In this document: positions 1-9,769 of the stretch, piece by piece
Numbering within the stretch: position 1 is the first letter of the stretch
How the letters are laid out: each line of letters starts with the position of its first letter
Source: F23-D06 sp947165685
GTDB taxonomy: Bacteria > Bacteroidota > Bacteroidia > Bacteroidales > WCHB1-69
Reading direction: 5' to 3'
Length of the DNA: 64,000 bases
NCBI GenBank assembly: GCA_947165685.1
Contig: CAMVBK010000010.1
Coordinates: 9,181-73,180 of the forward strand
Program-made: the position numbers and the translations under genes
The notes under the pieces: model-generated
What the model was told of the DNA's origin: nothing
What the model saw: only the letters and a program-made list of their open reading frames with translations
Database searches by the model: none

Positions 1-500
1 TCGACGACAGCATCGTGCGGGGCACAACCATGCGCGAAAGCATCCTGAAAATCTTAGACAGACTGCATCCGAAGAAAATCGTGGTGGTCAGCTCGGCACC
101 GCAAATCCGCTATCCCGACTTTTACGGCATCGACATGGGTCGCATCGAGGAGTTCATCGCCTTCCAAGCCTGCATCTCGCTACTGAAAGAGCGAAATATG
201 GAAGATTGGATAACCAAGGTGTATGAAAACTGTCGGCAGAATCATGAGGAAGCGTTGCAGCAATTGTACGAACCGTTCACCGTGGAGGAGCTGAACACGA
301 AAATGGTCGAGCTGTTGAGACCCGCCGACGTGCACTGCCCGATAGAATTGGTCTTCCAATCGTTGGAAGGCCTTCACGAGGCTATCCCGGACCATCCCGG
401 CGACTGGTACTTCTCCGGCCGCTATCCCACCACAGGCGGAGCCCGCCTCGCCTGTCGCAGCTTCGTGAACTGGTATGAAACCGTAAACCTTAAACTCTAA
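1..500 (+). CDS. purF: Amidophosphoribosyltransferase-like protein, C-terminal part (5' cut by window edge)
   Basis: The reading frame is open from the first base and ends with TAA at 498-500. The first visible residues are DDSIVRGTT, the PRPP-binding signature of the type I phosphoribosyltransferase domain of glutamine PRPP amidotransferases, which make phosphoribosylamine in the first step of purine synthesis. Further on, YGIDMGR and EEFIAFQA resemble the family C-terminus. The N-terminal glutamine-hydrolysing domain lies outside the window. About 166 residues are visible, and the last few (ETVNLKL) are encoded by a heptad repeat tract, so the C-terminus may be secondarily altered. Bacteroidales often carry a long purF-like paralog, so the exact role (housekeeping PurF or paralog) is uncertain. 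Confidence 0.8.
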   Translation, partial: DDSIVRGTTMRESILKILDRLHPKKIVVVSSAPQIRYPDFYGIDMGRIEEFIAFQACISLLKERNMEDWITKVYENCRQNHEEALQQLYEPFTVEELNTKMVELLRPADVHCPIELVFQSLEGLHEAIPDHPGDWYFSGRYPTTGGARLACRSFVNWYETVNLKL

Positions 501-517
501 ACCTTAAACCTTAAACC
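484..517. repeat. TAAACCT heptad tandem repeat between purF and pyrG
   Basis: Almost five consecutive copies of a 7-bp unit (TAAACCT, one copy TAAACTC) fill the junction. They encode the last residues of the upstream protein and end 3 bp before the pyrG start. This is a slippage-prone microsatellite. Confidence 0.85.
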
Positions 518-520
518 ATT

Positions 521-2108
<1,588 letters not shown>

Positions 2109-2110
<2 letters not shown>

Positions 2111-2153
2111 CAATCCCCTTTTCAACATCCGATACAGCCTGTTCGCCATCACC
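2109..2153 (+). pseudogene. 5' remnant of a flavin reductase gene
   Basis: These 45 bp translate to SNPLFNIRYSLFAIT, nearly identical to residues 2-16 (SNPLFNIQYGLFVIT) of the intact flavin reductase-rubredoxin at 50672, and the DNA is also closely similar. The ATG has decayed to ATAG and the homology stops abruptly at 2153. No function is expected. It appears to be what is left of a second flavin reductase gene after a deletion. Confidence 0.75.
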
Positions 2154-2174
2154 TTTCTGTTGACCGTCAGCATG

Positions 2175-2200
2175 CAAGCGCAGCAGCGCGACCGGTTGGG
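2175..2200 (+). pseudogene. Fragment resembling the signal-peptide end of the 23071 gene
   Basis: 26 bp match 23122-23147 with one mismatch and in the same sense. Both encode QAQQRDRLG, the probable signal-peptidase region of the secreted propeller-hydrolase at 23071. The match sits directly between the flavin reductase remnant and the truncated AraC gene, so it reads as a third gene piece in a composite deletion scar. Confidence 0.55.
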
Positions 2201-2839
2201 AAGCCCTTTCTCATGCTGCCTCCCCTCCCGATAGTAGTGCTCCAGTAGCGTCTCCAAGCGCCGCAGCAGGTCGGGATGCTGGCTGAACGAGACCTGCATC
2301 TGCATGGAATAGAACCGGGCGATGTACTCCAGCACCAAAGCCAACCGCGCCACCACAATGTTGACGGTATGGCGGTCCTGCTCCGGCCGCAAAAGCTCCG
2401 TCCGCATTTCTTCGAGAAGCCGCACAAGGGTGTCGCGCTGCCGGTCGTCCAAAGCCAGCGTCTCACTGACGTTGTAGGTGAAATAGGTGTAGCCCGACAT
2501 CCGCCGGCCCAACTCGCGCCCGTTCAGGAGGTCGAGGGAGAAAAGCAGGGCCCACCCCTCGGCCTGAATCTCCTCGCCGGTGTCGGTCTTGCCCCCGACC
2601 TGGCCGGGCGAGACGCACATCAGCGTGTGCTGCGGCATGTCGTACCGCAACTGCCCGTAGGAAAGCGCCTCCATGCGCTGGTCGGCGATGAAGATCCCAT
2701 ACACGTCGTAGCTGTTCAGGCTGTGGCGGCAATGCTCCAGCTCATCGTAGTGTATGACGCTGATGTGCGGGTGCAGCATCGGCGCCCCGATATAACGCGC
2801 ATAGTCGTTGACACTGTGGACTTTAAGTATCTTCTTCAT
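2201..2839 (-). pseudogene. AraC-family regulator lacking its DNA-binding domain
   Basis: From ATG at 2839 the product begins MKKILKVHSVNDYARYIGAP and shows the typical N-terminal sensor domain of Bacteroidales AraC regulators up to REGRQHEKGLP (about residue 213). Family members there enter the two helix-turn-helix motifs. Here the sequence instead runs into the scar, and the frame stays open by chance through the antisense of pyrG to 1451 with no AraC-like residues. It is divergent from the aldo/keto reductase at 3004, the usual layout for a local activator and its target. It probably cannot bind DNA and is best treated as truncated. Confidence 0.8.
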
Positions 2840-2948
2840 CCCATTTCGCCTTGGTGGAATCAACGATGCAAAGTTAAAAAAAATCCGAATCCGTAAAAGT
2901 GTTTGATTATTCCGTAAACCGTTTAACGCCGTTTCGGGTTTGTCATTG

Positions 2949-2956
2949 TATTTTTG
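2949..2956 (+). promoter_or_regulatory. Bacteroidales -7 element (TATTTTTG) for the aldo/keto reductase
   Basis: A TATTTTTGC element lies about 50 bp before the ATG at 3004, in the divergent spacer shared with the truncated AraC gene. The -33 box is not clear, which fits a promoter that needed an activator. Confidence 0.6.
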
Positions 2957-3003
2957 CAATGTAGAAACCAGTCATTTTTTGTCTAACTTAAAATATTGAA
3001 AAT

Positions 3004-3945
3004 ATGAAAGATACGAAAATTGCATTAGGCACTTGGGCCTGGGGTTCGGGCGCGTTCGGCGGCGATGCCGTCTATGGGGTCAACACCAACGAAGATAACT
3101 TGAAACCCGTTTTTGAAGCGGCCGCGAAAGCCGGCTTATCCCTTTGGGACACGGCCACCGTGTATGCCATGGGCGACTCGGAGCGCATCCTCGGCCAGTT
3201 TGTCGCCTCCGTTCCGCGCGAGTCCGTGCAGATATCCACCAAGTTCACCCCGCAGTTGGCGGAGATGTACGGTAACTCGGTCGAGAAGATGGCCGAGGCA
3301 TCGATGGAACGCATGGGCATCGACTACATTGACATGTATTGGATTCACAACCCGATGGATGTCGAACGCTGGACACCGGGGCTGATCCCGCTTCTCCAGT
3401 CGGGCAAGGTGCGCCAAGTGGGCGTGTCGAATCACGACATCCGGGAGATTGAGCGTGCCAACGAGATCCTGGGCCAGGCGGGGTTCCGCGTGAGCGCCGT
3501 GCAGAACCACTTCTCGCTGCTCTACCGTTCGAGCGAGCGCGGCGGCGTGCTCGACTACTGTCATCGCCACGACATCCGCTTCTGGTCCTATATGGTGCTG
3601 GAGCAGGGTGCGCTGACCGGCAACTTCTCGCCCGCCAATCCGCTGCCCGCCGACAGCGACCGCGGCCGCAAGTACAACCCGGTGCTCGACAAGCTGCAGG
3701 CCCTCACCGACGAGATGAAGGCGATAGGGGAAAAATACGGCGCGTCGTGTTCGCAGATCGGCATCGCCTGGGCCATCGCCAAGGGTACTATGCCCATCGT
3801 CGGGGCCACAAAGGAGCGTCATGTGGCGGAAGCCGCAGCTGCAGCCGACATCGTGCCCACCAACGATGAAATTGCCCGTTTGGAGACCTTGGCCGACGCC
3901 ACCGGCATCGACACCCGTGGCGATTGGGAACACACAATGGAATAA
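3004..3945 (+). CDS. Aldo/keto reductase
   Basis: 313 residues, normal for the NAD(P)H-dependent aldo/keto reductase superfamily (TIM barrel, cytoplasmic). The catalytic tetrad is visible: Asp49 and Tyr54 in DTATVYAMG, Lys80 in STKF and His115 in YWIHNPMD. The C-terminal IVGATKERHVAEA matches the cofactor-binding segment. It reduces carbonyl compounds, and the substrate is unknown. A flavin reductase follows after 30 bp, so the two are probably co-transcribed. The divergent AraC-type regulator has lost its DNA-binding domain, so regulation may be altered. Confidence 0.9.
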   Translation: MKDTKIALGTWAWGSGAFGGDAVYGVNTNEDNLKPVFEAAAKAGLSLWDTATVYAMGDSERILGQFVASVPRESVQISTKFTPQLAEMYGNSVEKMAEASMERMGIDYIDMYWIHNPMDVERWTPGLIPLLQSGKVRQVGVSNHDIREIERANEILGQAGFRVSAVQNHFSLLYRSSERGGVLDYCHRHDIRFWSYMVLEQGALTGNFSPANPLPADSDRGRKYNPVLDKLQALTDEMKAIGEKYGASCSQIGIAWAIAKGTMPIVGATKERHVAEAAAAADIVPTNDEIARLETLADATGIDTRGDWEHTME

Positions 3946-3975
3946 ACGGAAATAATGCTTTTAACGTAGAAGAAT

Positions 3976-4527
3976 ATGAAGAAAAATATCGGAAACAAAC
4001 TGGCACTTTATCCCACACCAGCCACAGTCGTGGGGACTGTTGGAGAAGGTGGGAAGGTAAATTGGTTGCTCGTGGCGCACGTCGGCATTGTCAGCCATTC
4101 CAAGCTGCTGTTGAGCATCCATTCGTCACATCACAGTGTCAAAGCCATTGACGAGACGAAGCGGCTCTCCATCAACATAATTGACGAGTCTTTCGTGGCC
4201 GATGCCGACTATACAGGAACCGTAAGTGGAGCCAAGGTCGATAAGTCGGAAGTCTTCGAATACCATTTGGGGGAAGCGGGGATGCCCATCATCGAGAAGT
4301 CTCCGTTGGTGATGGAGTGTGAAGTACTCGACATTTACGAGATTGATGGCTTCAAGAACTACATCTGCGCCATCCTCAACACTTACATCGAGGAGGAAAA
4401 ACTTGACGAAAAAGGCAAGCCCGACTATGTCAAGATAAAACCTGTCCTGTTCGAGATGCCCACCTACAAATATTTGCGTACCGGCGACATCATCGGCGAC
4501 TGTGCGAAGATGGGGAGACAGAGATAG
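3976..4527 (+). CDS. Flavin reductase family protein (FMN-binding split barrel)
   Basis: 183 residues with the family pattern: an N-terminal LYPTPATVVGTVG strand, NWLLVAHVGIVSHS, an ETKRLSINIIDE segment, then VSGAKVDKSEVFEYH and a closing FEMPTYKYLRTGDIIG. Members bind FMN and reduce flavins or act as small flavoenzymes in the cytoplasm. It is close behind the aldo/keto reductase (30-bp gap), suggesting one redox transcription unit. A second family member carrying a rubredoxin domain lies at 50672, and a 5' remnant of such a gene lies at 2109. The substrate is not predictable. Confidence 0.85.
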   Translation: MKKNIGNKLALYPTPATVVGTVGEGGKVNWLLVAHVGIVSHSKLLLSIHSSHHSVKAIDETKRLSINIIDESFVADADYTGTVSGAKVDKSEVFEYHLGEAGMPIIEKSPLVMECEVLDIYEIDGFKNYICAILNTYIEEEKLDEKGKPDYVKIKPVLFEMPTYKYLRTGDIIGDCAKMGRQR

Positions 4528-4567
4528 AGGATTACAGCCTATAATCCAAGAAAAATATATAATTTTC

Positions 4568-4579
4568 GGATTATAATCC
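4568..4579. promoter_or_regulatory. Perfect 12-bp palindrome GGATTATAATCC, candidate operator
   Basis: The palindrome lies 8-9 bp upstream of the TATATTTTGC -7 element (4588-4597) of the amidohydrolase gene. A half-related sequence (TATAATCC, 4540-4547) lies about 20 bp further upstream and can pair with it. Its position over the -33/-20 region suggests a repressor or activator site rather than a terminator, since no T-run follows. Confidence 0.5.
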
Positions 4580-4639
4580 AGAAATTTTATATTTTGCAAC
4601 TTTAAAATCACTAAGAGAAAGACACTAATAATCAGCTTT

Positions 4640-5938
4640 ATGACACTGCTTATGGCGCACTCCTTCGCTCAGATTGACCTCCACAGCCACGCCGTCACGC
4701 AGGGTTACCGCGACTACATCAAGGCCAACGGTGCCGAGCTGGACGAAGGTTTTCCCATCCCGGGTTGGGACGTGGAGAAGCACATCGCCTTCATGGACAA
4801 GGCCGGCATCCGGACTTCTGTGCTGACGATGCCCGCGCCGCAGCCTTACTTCGGCGACGCGGAGGCCTCGGCGGAGGTGTGCCGCAGGTACAACGAGGAG
4901 TGCGCTGCGCTGAAGGCCCGCTATCCCGGACGCTTTATGTTCTGTGCCGCGCTGCCACTGCCCGACGTGCCGCACGCCATTGCGGAGGCCCGCTACGCCC
5001 TTGAGGTGCTGGGGGCAGACGGCATCAAGTTGGCCACCAACAGCTACGGGCAGTACCTCGGCGACCCTGAACTCGACACGCTCTTTGCCGTGCTCAACGA
5101 GTACGGGACCGTCGTCATCTTGCATCCGCATCGTCCGGAGCCCGTCAACCGGCAGGTGATGCGGCAAACGCCCCTTGCCATGCAGGAGTACCTTTCGGAG
5201 ACCACCCGCGCCGTGGCCAACATGATCAGCCGCAATGTCCTGGCCCGTTATCCCAGGGTGAAGGTCGTGGTGCCCCATTGCGGCGCCTACCTGCCCTTGG
5301 CCGTGCCGCGCATGAAGTCGCTCGTCCCGGTGATGCAGGCCAACAGGCTGGTCGGCGAAATCGACTGGCAGGCCAACCTGTCGCGCCTCTACTACGACCT
5401 GGCCGGCGCGCCCACCGACGATGTCCTCGACGCGCTCCTCACCGTCACCACGCCCGACCATATCCTCTACGGCAGCGACTACCCGTATGTGGCCGAGTCG
5501 GTGCTCATCGGCGGCAAGCAGGCCTTGGAAGGCCGTCTCGTCGCGCACGGGTTAGATCCGCAGGACATCTTCACCGACAACGCCCGCCGGCTGTTCGGCG
5601 AGAACGTGCCGCTGCGCACCTATGGTGACAAGATCGTCCGCCTCGCCGAAATCGAGGTGGTGCCGGAGTATCTGGAAGCGTATCTGGTTTACGCCAAGGA
5701 GGTGGGGGAGACCTCGGTGGAGGTGGAGCCCGGTGTGCTGACCCTCTTCTCGATGCAGTCCAAGGAAGAACCCTGCAAGATCTACATCTTGGAAATCTAC
5801 GCTGACAAGGAGGCCTACCAGAGCCACCTCCAGACCGCCCATTTCAAGAAGTACAAAGAGGGTACCGCCAAGATGGTGAAATCGCTGAAGCTGATCGACA
5901 CCAAGCCGATGGTGGGGATGGAGATGATAGGACATTGA
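4640..5938 (+). CDS. Amidohydrolase_2 (ACMSD-like) fused to an antibiotic-biosynthesis-monooxygenase-type domain
   Basis: 432 residues. After a short hydrophobic start (MTLLMAHSFA) comes DLHSH, whose His15 and His17 form the HxH metal motif of Amidohydrolase_2 enzymes. HPH (near 160), PHCG (near 212) and GSDYP (near 277) supply the other metal ligands. The domain ends with DNARRLFGEN. Residues about 335-420 form a second small domain of the ABM type (ferredoxin-like dimeric barrel), recognisable from EYLEAYLVYAKEVGET and YKEGTAKMV. The first domain would decarboxylate or hydrolyse an aromatic or lactone-like substrate. The residual signal peptide suggests past or present export. Substrate unknown. 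Confidence 0.8.
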   Translation: MTLLMAHSFAQIDLHSHAVTQGYRDYIKANGAELDEGFPIPGWDVEKHIAFMDKAGIRTSVLTMPAPQPYFGDAEASAEVCRRYNEECAALKARYPGRFMFCAALPLPDVPHAIAEARYALEVLGADGIKLATNSYGQYLGDPELDTLFAVLNEYGTVVILHPHRPEPVNRQVMRQTPLAMQEYLSETTRAVANMISRNVLARYPRVKVVVPHCGAYLPLAVPRMKSLVPVMQANRLVGEIDWQANLSRLYYDLAGAPTDDVLDALLTVTTPDHILYGSDYPYVAESVLIGGKQALEGRLVAHGLDPQDIFTDNARRLFGENVPLRTYGDKIVRLAEIEVVPEYLEAYLVYAKEVGETSVEVEPGVLTLFSMQSKEEPCKIYILEIYADKEAYQSHLQTAHFKKYKEGTAKMVKSLKLIDTKPMVGMEMIGH

Positions 5939-5976
5939 CGCAAAAGCGGGAGTCCTTTCCATTCGGGGAAAAGTTG

Positions 5977-5984
5977 TATTTTTG
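5977..5984 (+). promoter_or_regulatory. -7 element (TATTTTTG) for the deiminase-like gene
   Basis: TATTTTTGC about 30 bp before the ATG at 6015. It decides the start: a longer frame from 5982 would begin inside the promoter. Confidence 0.6.
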
Positions 5985-6014
5985 CAGCATCGAAATATAT
6001 CAAATTTAACAGTT

Positions 6015-7301
6015 ATGACAGTAGAATCAATAATCGGAATTACAAGTGGTTTGATAGCTATTGGAGGTTTTGTTGTGGTATGTTATAAAAAAATAAAGAA
6101 AATACCTTTAACTGAACTGATGAATCAGCTTTTGGATAAAAAAACGACAAGTAAAAAGCATCGAAACATTTTGAAAAAAATGAATAGACGATTGGTCGGG
6201 AATCATATAAAAACGGAATACATACAAAACTTTGTTTTAGCGGACCGTGGCAAAGAGGCTGTTTTTTTGGACATTTGCATAAACAACGACATAGAACCAA
6301 CGGAAGAAATTTGCAAGAAGTTCTTGGGGAATGACAGCCCTTCTATTAGAACAAAATACTACGAACACAAAAGCAACAATATGCAAATCAAAAAAGAAGA
6401 TATTCAATCTGAAAAAACAGCATCGTTTTCATTACCAACCAATAACGTAGAACAAATCGTTTATATGTCTGAACTGCTAAAAAGCAGACATCCGGAAGTT
6501 TGTAAAAGGTTGGTCAGCATTTTGGAGAAACATAATGTGAATTATTCCTTCATACAAGGCACAAAAGACATCTGGTGTCGCGATTATATGCCCGTTCAAA
6601 CGCAATCAGGCAAATTCATACTGTTCAAATACAACCCCTCTTATTTGAAAGGCAAGAAAGAATGGGAAGATTCGCGTTCCGACATAAACGAAATTAAAGA
6701 GAAGAATGATTGGTTGCAAAAACTCAACATAAAAGAATCCGACATCAACTTGGATGGCGGTAACGTACTAATTTGCGACGGTAGGGCAATACTGTCAGAT
6801 AGAATATTTACCGAAAATCCTAAATGCAACAAGGAATCTTTGAAAAAAGAACTGTCAGAGTTGCTCGAATGCAAGGACATCATCATTATCCCTGCTCTAA
6901 AATCGCAGTATGAGGATTTTACCGGACACGCCGATGGGATGGTCAGATTTGTGGACAGAAATACCATTATTGGTAATGAACGGCGACCTGACGAATACCA
7001 GTACATGAAGGATGGTCTGCAAAAAGCCATTGACACTTTTAACCTTACATACATTGATGTTCCGTATTTTGAGGATAAAGATCCTAATCATCCCGATAGC
7101 GCTATTGGAATATATGTGAATTACTTGGAAGTGAATAATTTGATTGTGTTACCTATATTTGGCAGAGAAGAAGACGATCAGGTTCGTGATATATTTCGTA
7201 AGACATTTCCTAACAAAGATATTGAGACAATTAACTACAATGAAGTTGCAAAAGAAGGCGGCTTGCTGAATTGTACAACTTGGGTTGTAAAATGTAAATA
7301 G
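6015..7301 (+). CDS. Membrane-anchored agmatine deiminase/PAD-like protein
   Basis: 428 residues and clearly AT-rich compared with its neighbours. Residues about 4-25 form one transmembrane helix (SIIGITSGLIAIGGFVVVCY) followed by lysines, so the rest is probably cytoplasmic. A linker of about 130 residues has no recognised fold. From about residue 180 the sequence follows the agmatine deiminase/Porphyromonas-type peptidylarginine deiminase family: WCRDYMPV, LDGGNVL, GHADGMVRF (near 302), and a terminal GGLLNCTTW with the nucleophile Cys near 420. Such enzymes hydrolyse guanidino groups to citrulline-type products and ammonia. Ordinary agmatine deiminases lack the membrane helix and the long N-terminal extension. 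It stands alone after the amidohydrolase and is likely acquired. Confidence 0.75.
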   Translation: MTVESIIGITSGLIAIGGFVVVCYKKIKKIPLTELMNQLLDKKTTSKKHRNILKKMNRRLVGNHIKTEYIQNFVLADRGKEAVFLDICINNDIEPTEEICKKFLGNDSPSIRTKYYEHKSNNMQIKKEDIQSEKTASFSLPTNNVEQIVYMSELLKSRHPEVCKRLVSILEKHNVNYSFIQGTKDIWCRDYMPVQTQSGKFILFKYNPSYLKGKKEWEDSRSDINEIKEKNDWLQKLNIKESDINLDGGNVLICDGRAILSDRIFTENPKCNKESLKKELSELLECKDIIIIPALKSQYEDFTGHADGMVRFVDRNTIIGNERRPDEYQYMKDGLQKAIDTFNLTYIDVPYFEDKDPNHPDSAIGIYVNYLEVNNLIVLPIFGREEDDQVRDIFRKTFPNKDIETINYNEVAKEGGLLNCTTWVVKCK

Positions 7302-7366
7302 TTGACATTTATGCATTTTCAAATTAATCCTCAGAATAGTAGCAATACAAATTTCGAGTATTTTTT

Positions 7367-7374
7367 TATTTTTG
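7367..7374 (+). promoter_or_regulatory. -7 element (TATTTTTG) for the CMD-cupin lipoprotein
   Basis: TATTTTTGC 27 bp before the ATG at 7401. It excludes the in-frame start at 7302. Confidence 0.6.
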
Positions 7375-7400
7375 CATCTACAAACAAATCAAAACCAAAT

Positions 7401-8531
7401 ATGAGAAACACCATTCTGATTTTCGCCGCCATCGTGCTGTTGGCCGGCTGTAGCAAGACAACAAAAACAGACAAGGAAATGAATACATTGACATTCAATG
7501 AGCAGCAGGCCGCCGCCATGGCAGCCATCGCCTGCAACGAGGCCAAGGCCGACTACGACGCGCTGGCCAACGCCATCAACGAGGGTTTCGATGCGGGACT
7601 CACCGCCAACCAGATCAAGGAGGCCCTCTCGCAACTCTACGCCTACACGGGCTTCCCGCGTTCGCTCAACGCATTGGGCACCCTGCAGAAGGTGATGGAA
7701 CAGCGTGGTGAGGTGACGGTAGGGGAGGAGTCCACCCCGATTCCCGCCACCTACGACGCCCTGAAGCAGGGCACCGAGGTGCAGACCAAACTCAGCGGAC
7801 AGCCTTTCGACTACAAGTTCTGTCCCGCCGAGGATTACTACCTCAAGGCGCATCTTTTTGGCGACATCTTCGCCCGCGACCTGCTGACCCATGCCGACCG
7901 TGAGTTGGTGACCGTCAGCGCTTTGGCCGGCTTGGACAAGGTGGAGCCCCAGCTTGCCGCCCACGTGCGCGGCGCACGCAACATGGGCCTCACCGACGCG
8001 CAGCTGCTCGCCATCCCGAAGGCATTGCAGGAGCGCGTGGGCAAGATGGAGGCACACCGCGCCGCCGTGGCCATCCAACAGTTGGGTATCAGCGATTCCG
8101 CCAACGACCACCTCGCCAGCGATATGTTCGTCCAGAACTACGTTGACCTGAAGTCGAGCTGGCGCAGAGGCGAGCCCAACACCGCCTATGCACAGTACTT
8201 CATCGGCAACAGCTACGTCTCGCCCTACGACGGCGGTATGGTCAACGTGACCTTCGAGCCGGGCTGCCGCAACAACTGGCACGTCCACCACAAGCAGGTG
8301 CAGGTGCTGGTGTGCGTGTATGGCCGCGGTTGGTACCAGGAGTGGGGCAAGCCCGCCATCAAGCTGGAGCCCGGCGTGATCGTCGAGATTCCCGAAGGCG
8401 TGAAGCACTGGCACGGTGCCGCCAAGGACAGCTGGATGCAGCACCTCACCTACCACAAGGACGTGCAGGAAGGCGCCAGCAACGAATGGTTGGAGCCCGT
8501 GGATGACGAGACCTACGGGAAAGTGAAATAG
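7401..8531 (+). CDS. Lipoprotein with carboxymuconolactone decarboxylase (CMD) and cupin domains
   Basis: 376 residues from the ATG that follows the promoter. The lipobox LLAGC marks an exported lipoprotein. Two CMD/AhpD-like segments follow: EGFDAGLTANQIKEALSQLYAYTGFPRSLNA, then a second half with ADRELVTVSALAG and HVRGARNMGLT. A cupin domain makes up the C-terminal third, with metal-ligand-type histidines in WHVHHKQVQVL and a second motif in IPEGVKHWHGA. CMD-cupin fusions are known in Bacteroidales, usually near aldo/keto reductases and flavodoxins as here. The thiol or peroxide chemistry of the CMD part is unproven, since no clear CxxC is visible. Confidence 0.8.
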   Translation: MRNTILIFAAIVLLAGCSKTTKTDKEMNTLTFNEQQAAAMAAIACNEAKADYDALANAINEGFDAGLTANQIKEALSQLYAYTGFPRSLNALGTLQKVMEQRGEVTVGEESTPIPATYDALKQGTEVQTKLSGQPFDYKFCPAEDYYLKAHLFGDIFARDLLTHADRELVTVSALAGLDKVEPQLAAHVRGARNMGLTDAQLLAIPKALQERVGKMEAHRAAVAIQQLGISDSANDHLASDMFVQNYVDLKSSWRRGEPNTAYAQYFIGNSYVSPYDGGMVNVTFEPGCRNNWHVHHKQVQVLVCVYGRGWYQEWGKPAIKLEPGVIVEIPEGVKHWHGAAKDSWMQHLTYHKDVQEGASNEWLEPVDDETYGKVK

Positions 8532-8560
8532 AAATTTTGTACCCATTCCCCTGAACAAGA

Positions 8561-8589
8561 AGAGACGTTGTGCGCCACGTCTCTTTTTT
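8561..8589 (+). terminator. Rho-independent terminator after the CMD-cupin gene
   Basis: Stem AGAGACGT (8561-8568) with ACGTCTCT (8577-8584), loop of 8, followed by a T-run to 8589. The stem sequence resembles the hairpin at 16226-16247, pointing to a repeated hairpin type. Confidence 0.8.
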
Positions 8590-8616
8590 GTTTGCCTGCG
8601 TATAAAGGAAATTTTG

Positions 8617-8624
8617 TACATTTG
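8617..8624 (+). promoter_or_regulatory. -7 element (TACATTTG) for the DUF1848 gene
   Basis: TACATTTGC about 80 bp before the ATG at 8705. It is the only such element in the spacer. Confidence 0.5.
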
Positions 8625-8704
8625 CACCTGGAAAAGAATAAAAGCGACTAAAGGAAAGTAAACGCATTCCCGTCTGTCAGAACACCCTTTGAATAATACC
8701 GACA

Positions 8705-9769
8705 ATGGCCTCATGGAATAAAGAGTTGTTACCCAAGGAAAATGGAGAACGGATCTGGATGCAGGTGCCGGAAATTGTCTCTGCCAGCCGAAGCACCGAC
8801 ATCCCCGCGTTCTATGCCGACTGGTTCTTCCACCGGCTGAAGGTCGGCTATTCGGCCTGGACCAATCCGTTTAACGGCACCAAGAGTTACGTCTCCTATA
8901 AGAACACCCGCTTCATCGTGTTTTGGTCGAAGAACCCGAAGCCGCTGCTTAGGCACCTCGACGAGCTGAAAGACAGGAACATCGGCTGTTATCTCCAATA
9001 CACGCTGAACGATTACGAGAAAGAGGGTTTGGAGAAAGGCGTTCCGCCATTGGAGGAACGGATTGACACTTTCAAGAGACTGGTTGACAAGTTGGGCAAA
9101 GGCCAGGTGATCTGGCGTTTCGACCCCATGATCCTGACAGACCGAATCAGTTTGGACGACTTGCTCAAGAAAGTGGAAAATATTGGTAATCAGCTGCAAG
9201 GCTACACGGAGAAACTCGTTTTCAGCTACGCCGACATCGCCACATACAAGAAGGTGAAGTCCAATCTGGAGAAGAGTCGCATAAGCTATCGGGAATGGAC
9301 GGAACCACAGATGGAGGAGTTCGCCCGCAGGCTTTCGGAACTCAACCGGAAATGGCATTGCCAGTTGGCCACCTGCGGCGAGAAGATTGACATCGGGCGA
9401 TACGGCATACAGCACAACCGCTGCGTGGATGACGAGCTGATGATTCGTTTCGCGCACCACGACAAGGCTTTGATGGACTTCCTCGGCGTGGAGATAAAGA
9501 CGGTGGAGAACTCCTTGTTTGGCACGGAGCCGGTCCCCGCCAGCGCCATCCGGTTGAGCGAAACACAATACGCCCTCAAGAAGAGGGACAACCGCGACAA
9601 AGGCCAGCGCCAGTTCTGTGGCTGCATCCTGAGCAAAGACATCGGCGAATACAACACCTGTCCACACCTGTGCGAGTACTGCTACGCGAACGCGAGCAAG
9701 GAGGTGGCGGTGAGGAACTGGAAGGAGCACAAAATGAATCCGTTGGGAGAAACAATTACGGGAAAATGA
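8705..9769 (+). CDS. DUF1848 family protein
   Basis: 354 residues. EIVSASRSTDIPAFYADWF and WSKNPKPLLRHLDEL are typical of DUF1848, a radical-SAM-like TIM-barrel family. The C-terminal cysteine cluster (CGCILSKDIGEYNTCPHLCEYCYAN, residues about 305-330) is the conserved metal-cluster region. RFDPMILTD and the CGEKIDIGRYGI segment also match. The biochemical role is not established. Its final codons overlap the start of the downstream methyltransferase-Sel1 gene by 4 bp (ATGA), so the two are translationally coupled even though base composition drops sharply at the junction. Confidence 0.85.
   Translation: MASWNKELLPKENGERIWMQVPEIVSASRSTDIPAFYADWFFHRLKVGYSAWTNPFNGTKSYVSYKNTRFIVFWSKNPKPLLRHLDELKDRNIGCYLQYTLNDYEKEGLEKGVPPLEERIDTFKRLVDKLGKGQVIWRFDPMILTDRISLDDLLKKVENIGNQLQGYTEKLVFSYADIATYKKVKSNLEKSRISYREWTEPQMEEFARRLSELNRKWHCQLATCGEKIDIGRYGIQHNRCVDDELMIRFAHHDKALMDFLGVEIKTVENSLFGTEPVPASAIRLSETQYALKKRDNRDKGQRQFCGCILSKDIGEYNTCPHLCEYCYANASKEVAVRNWKEHKMNPLGETITGK

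Noticed and set aside
7389..8714. Long minus-strand frame opposite the CMD-cupin gene
   Set aside because: It is an exact shadow of a gene with clear domains. Composition (runs of H, V, G, A, L) is typical of antisense frames. Similar shadows at 8729-10075, 15335-16252, 24394-25527 and 38059-39225 were rejected for the same reason.
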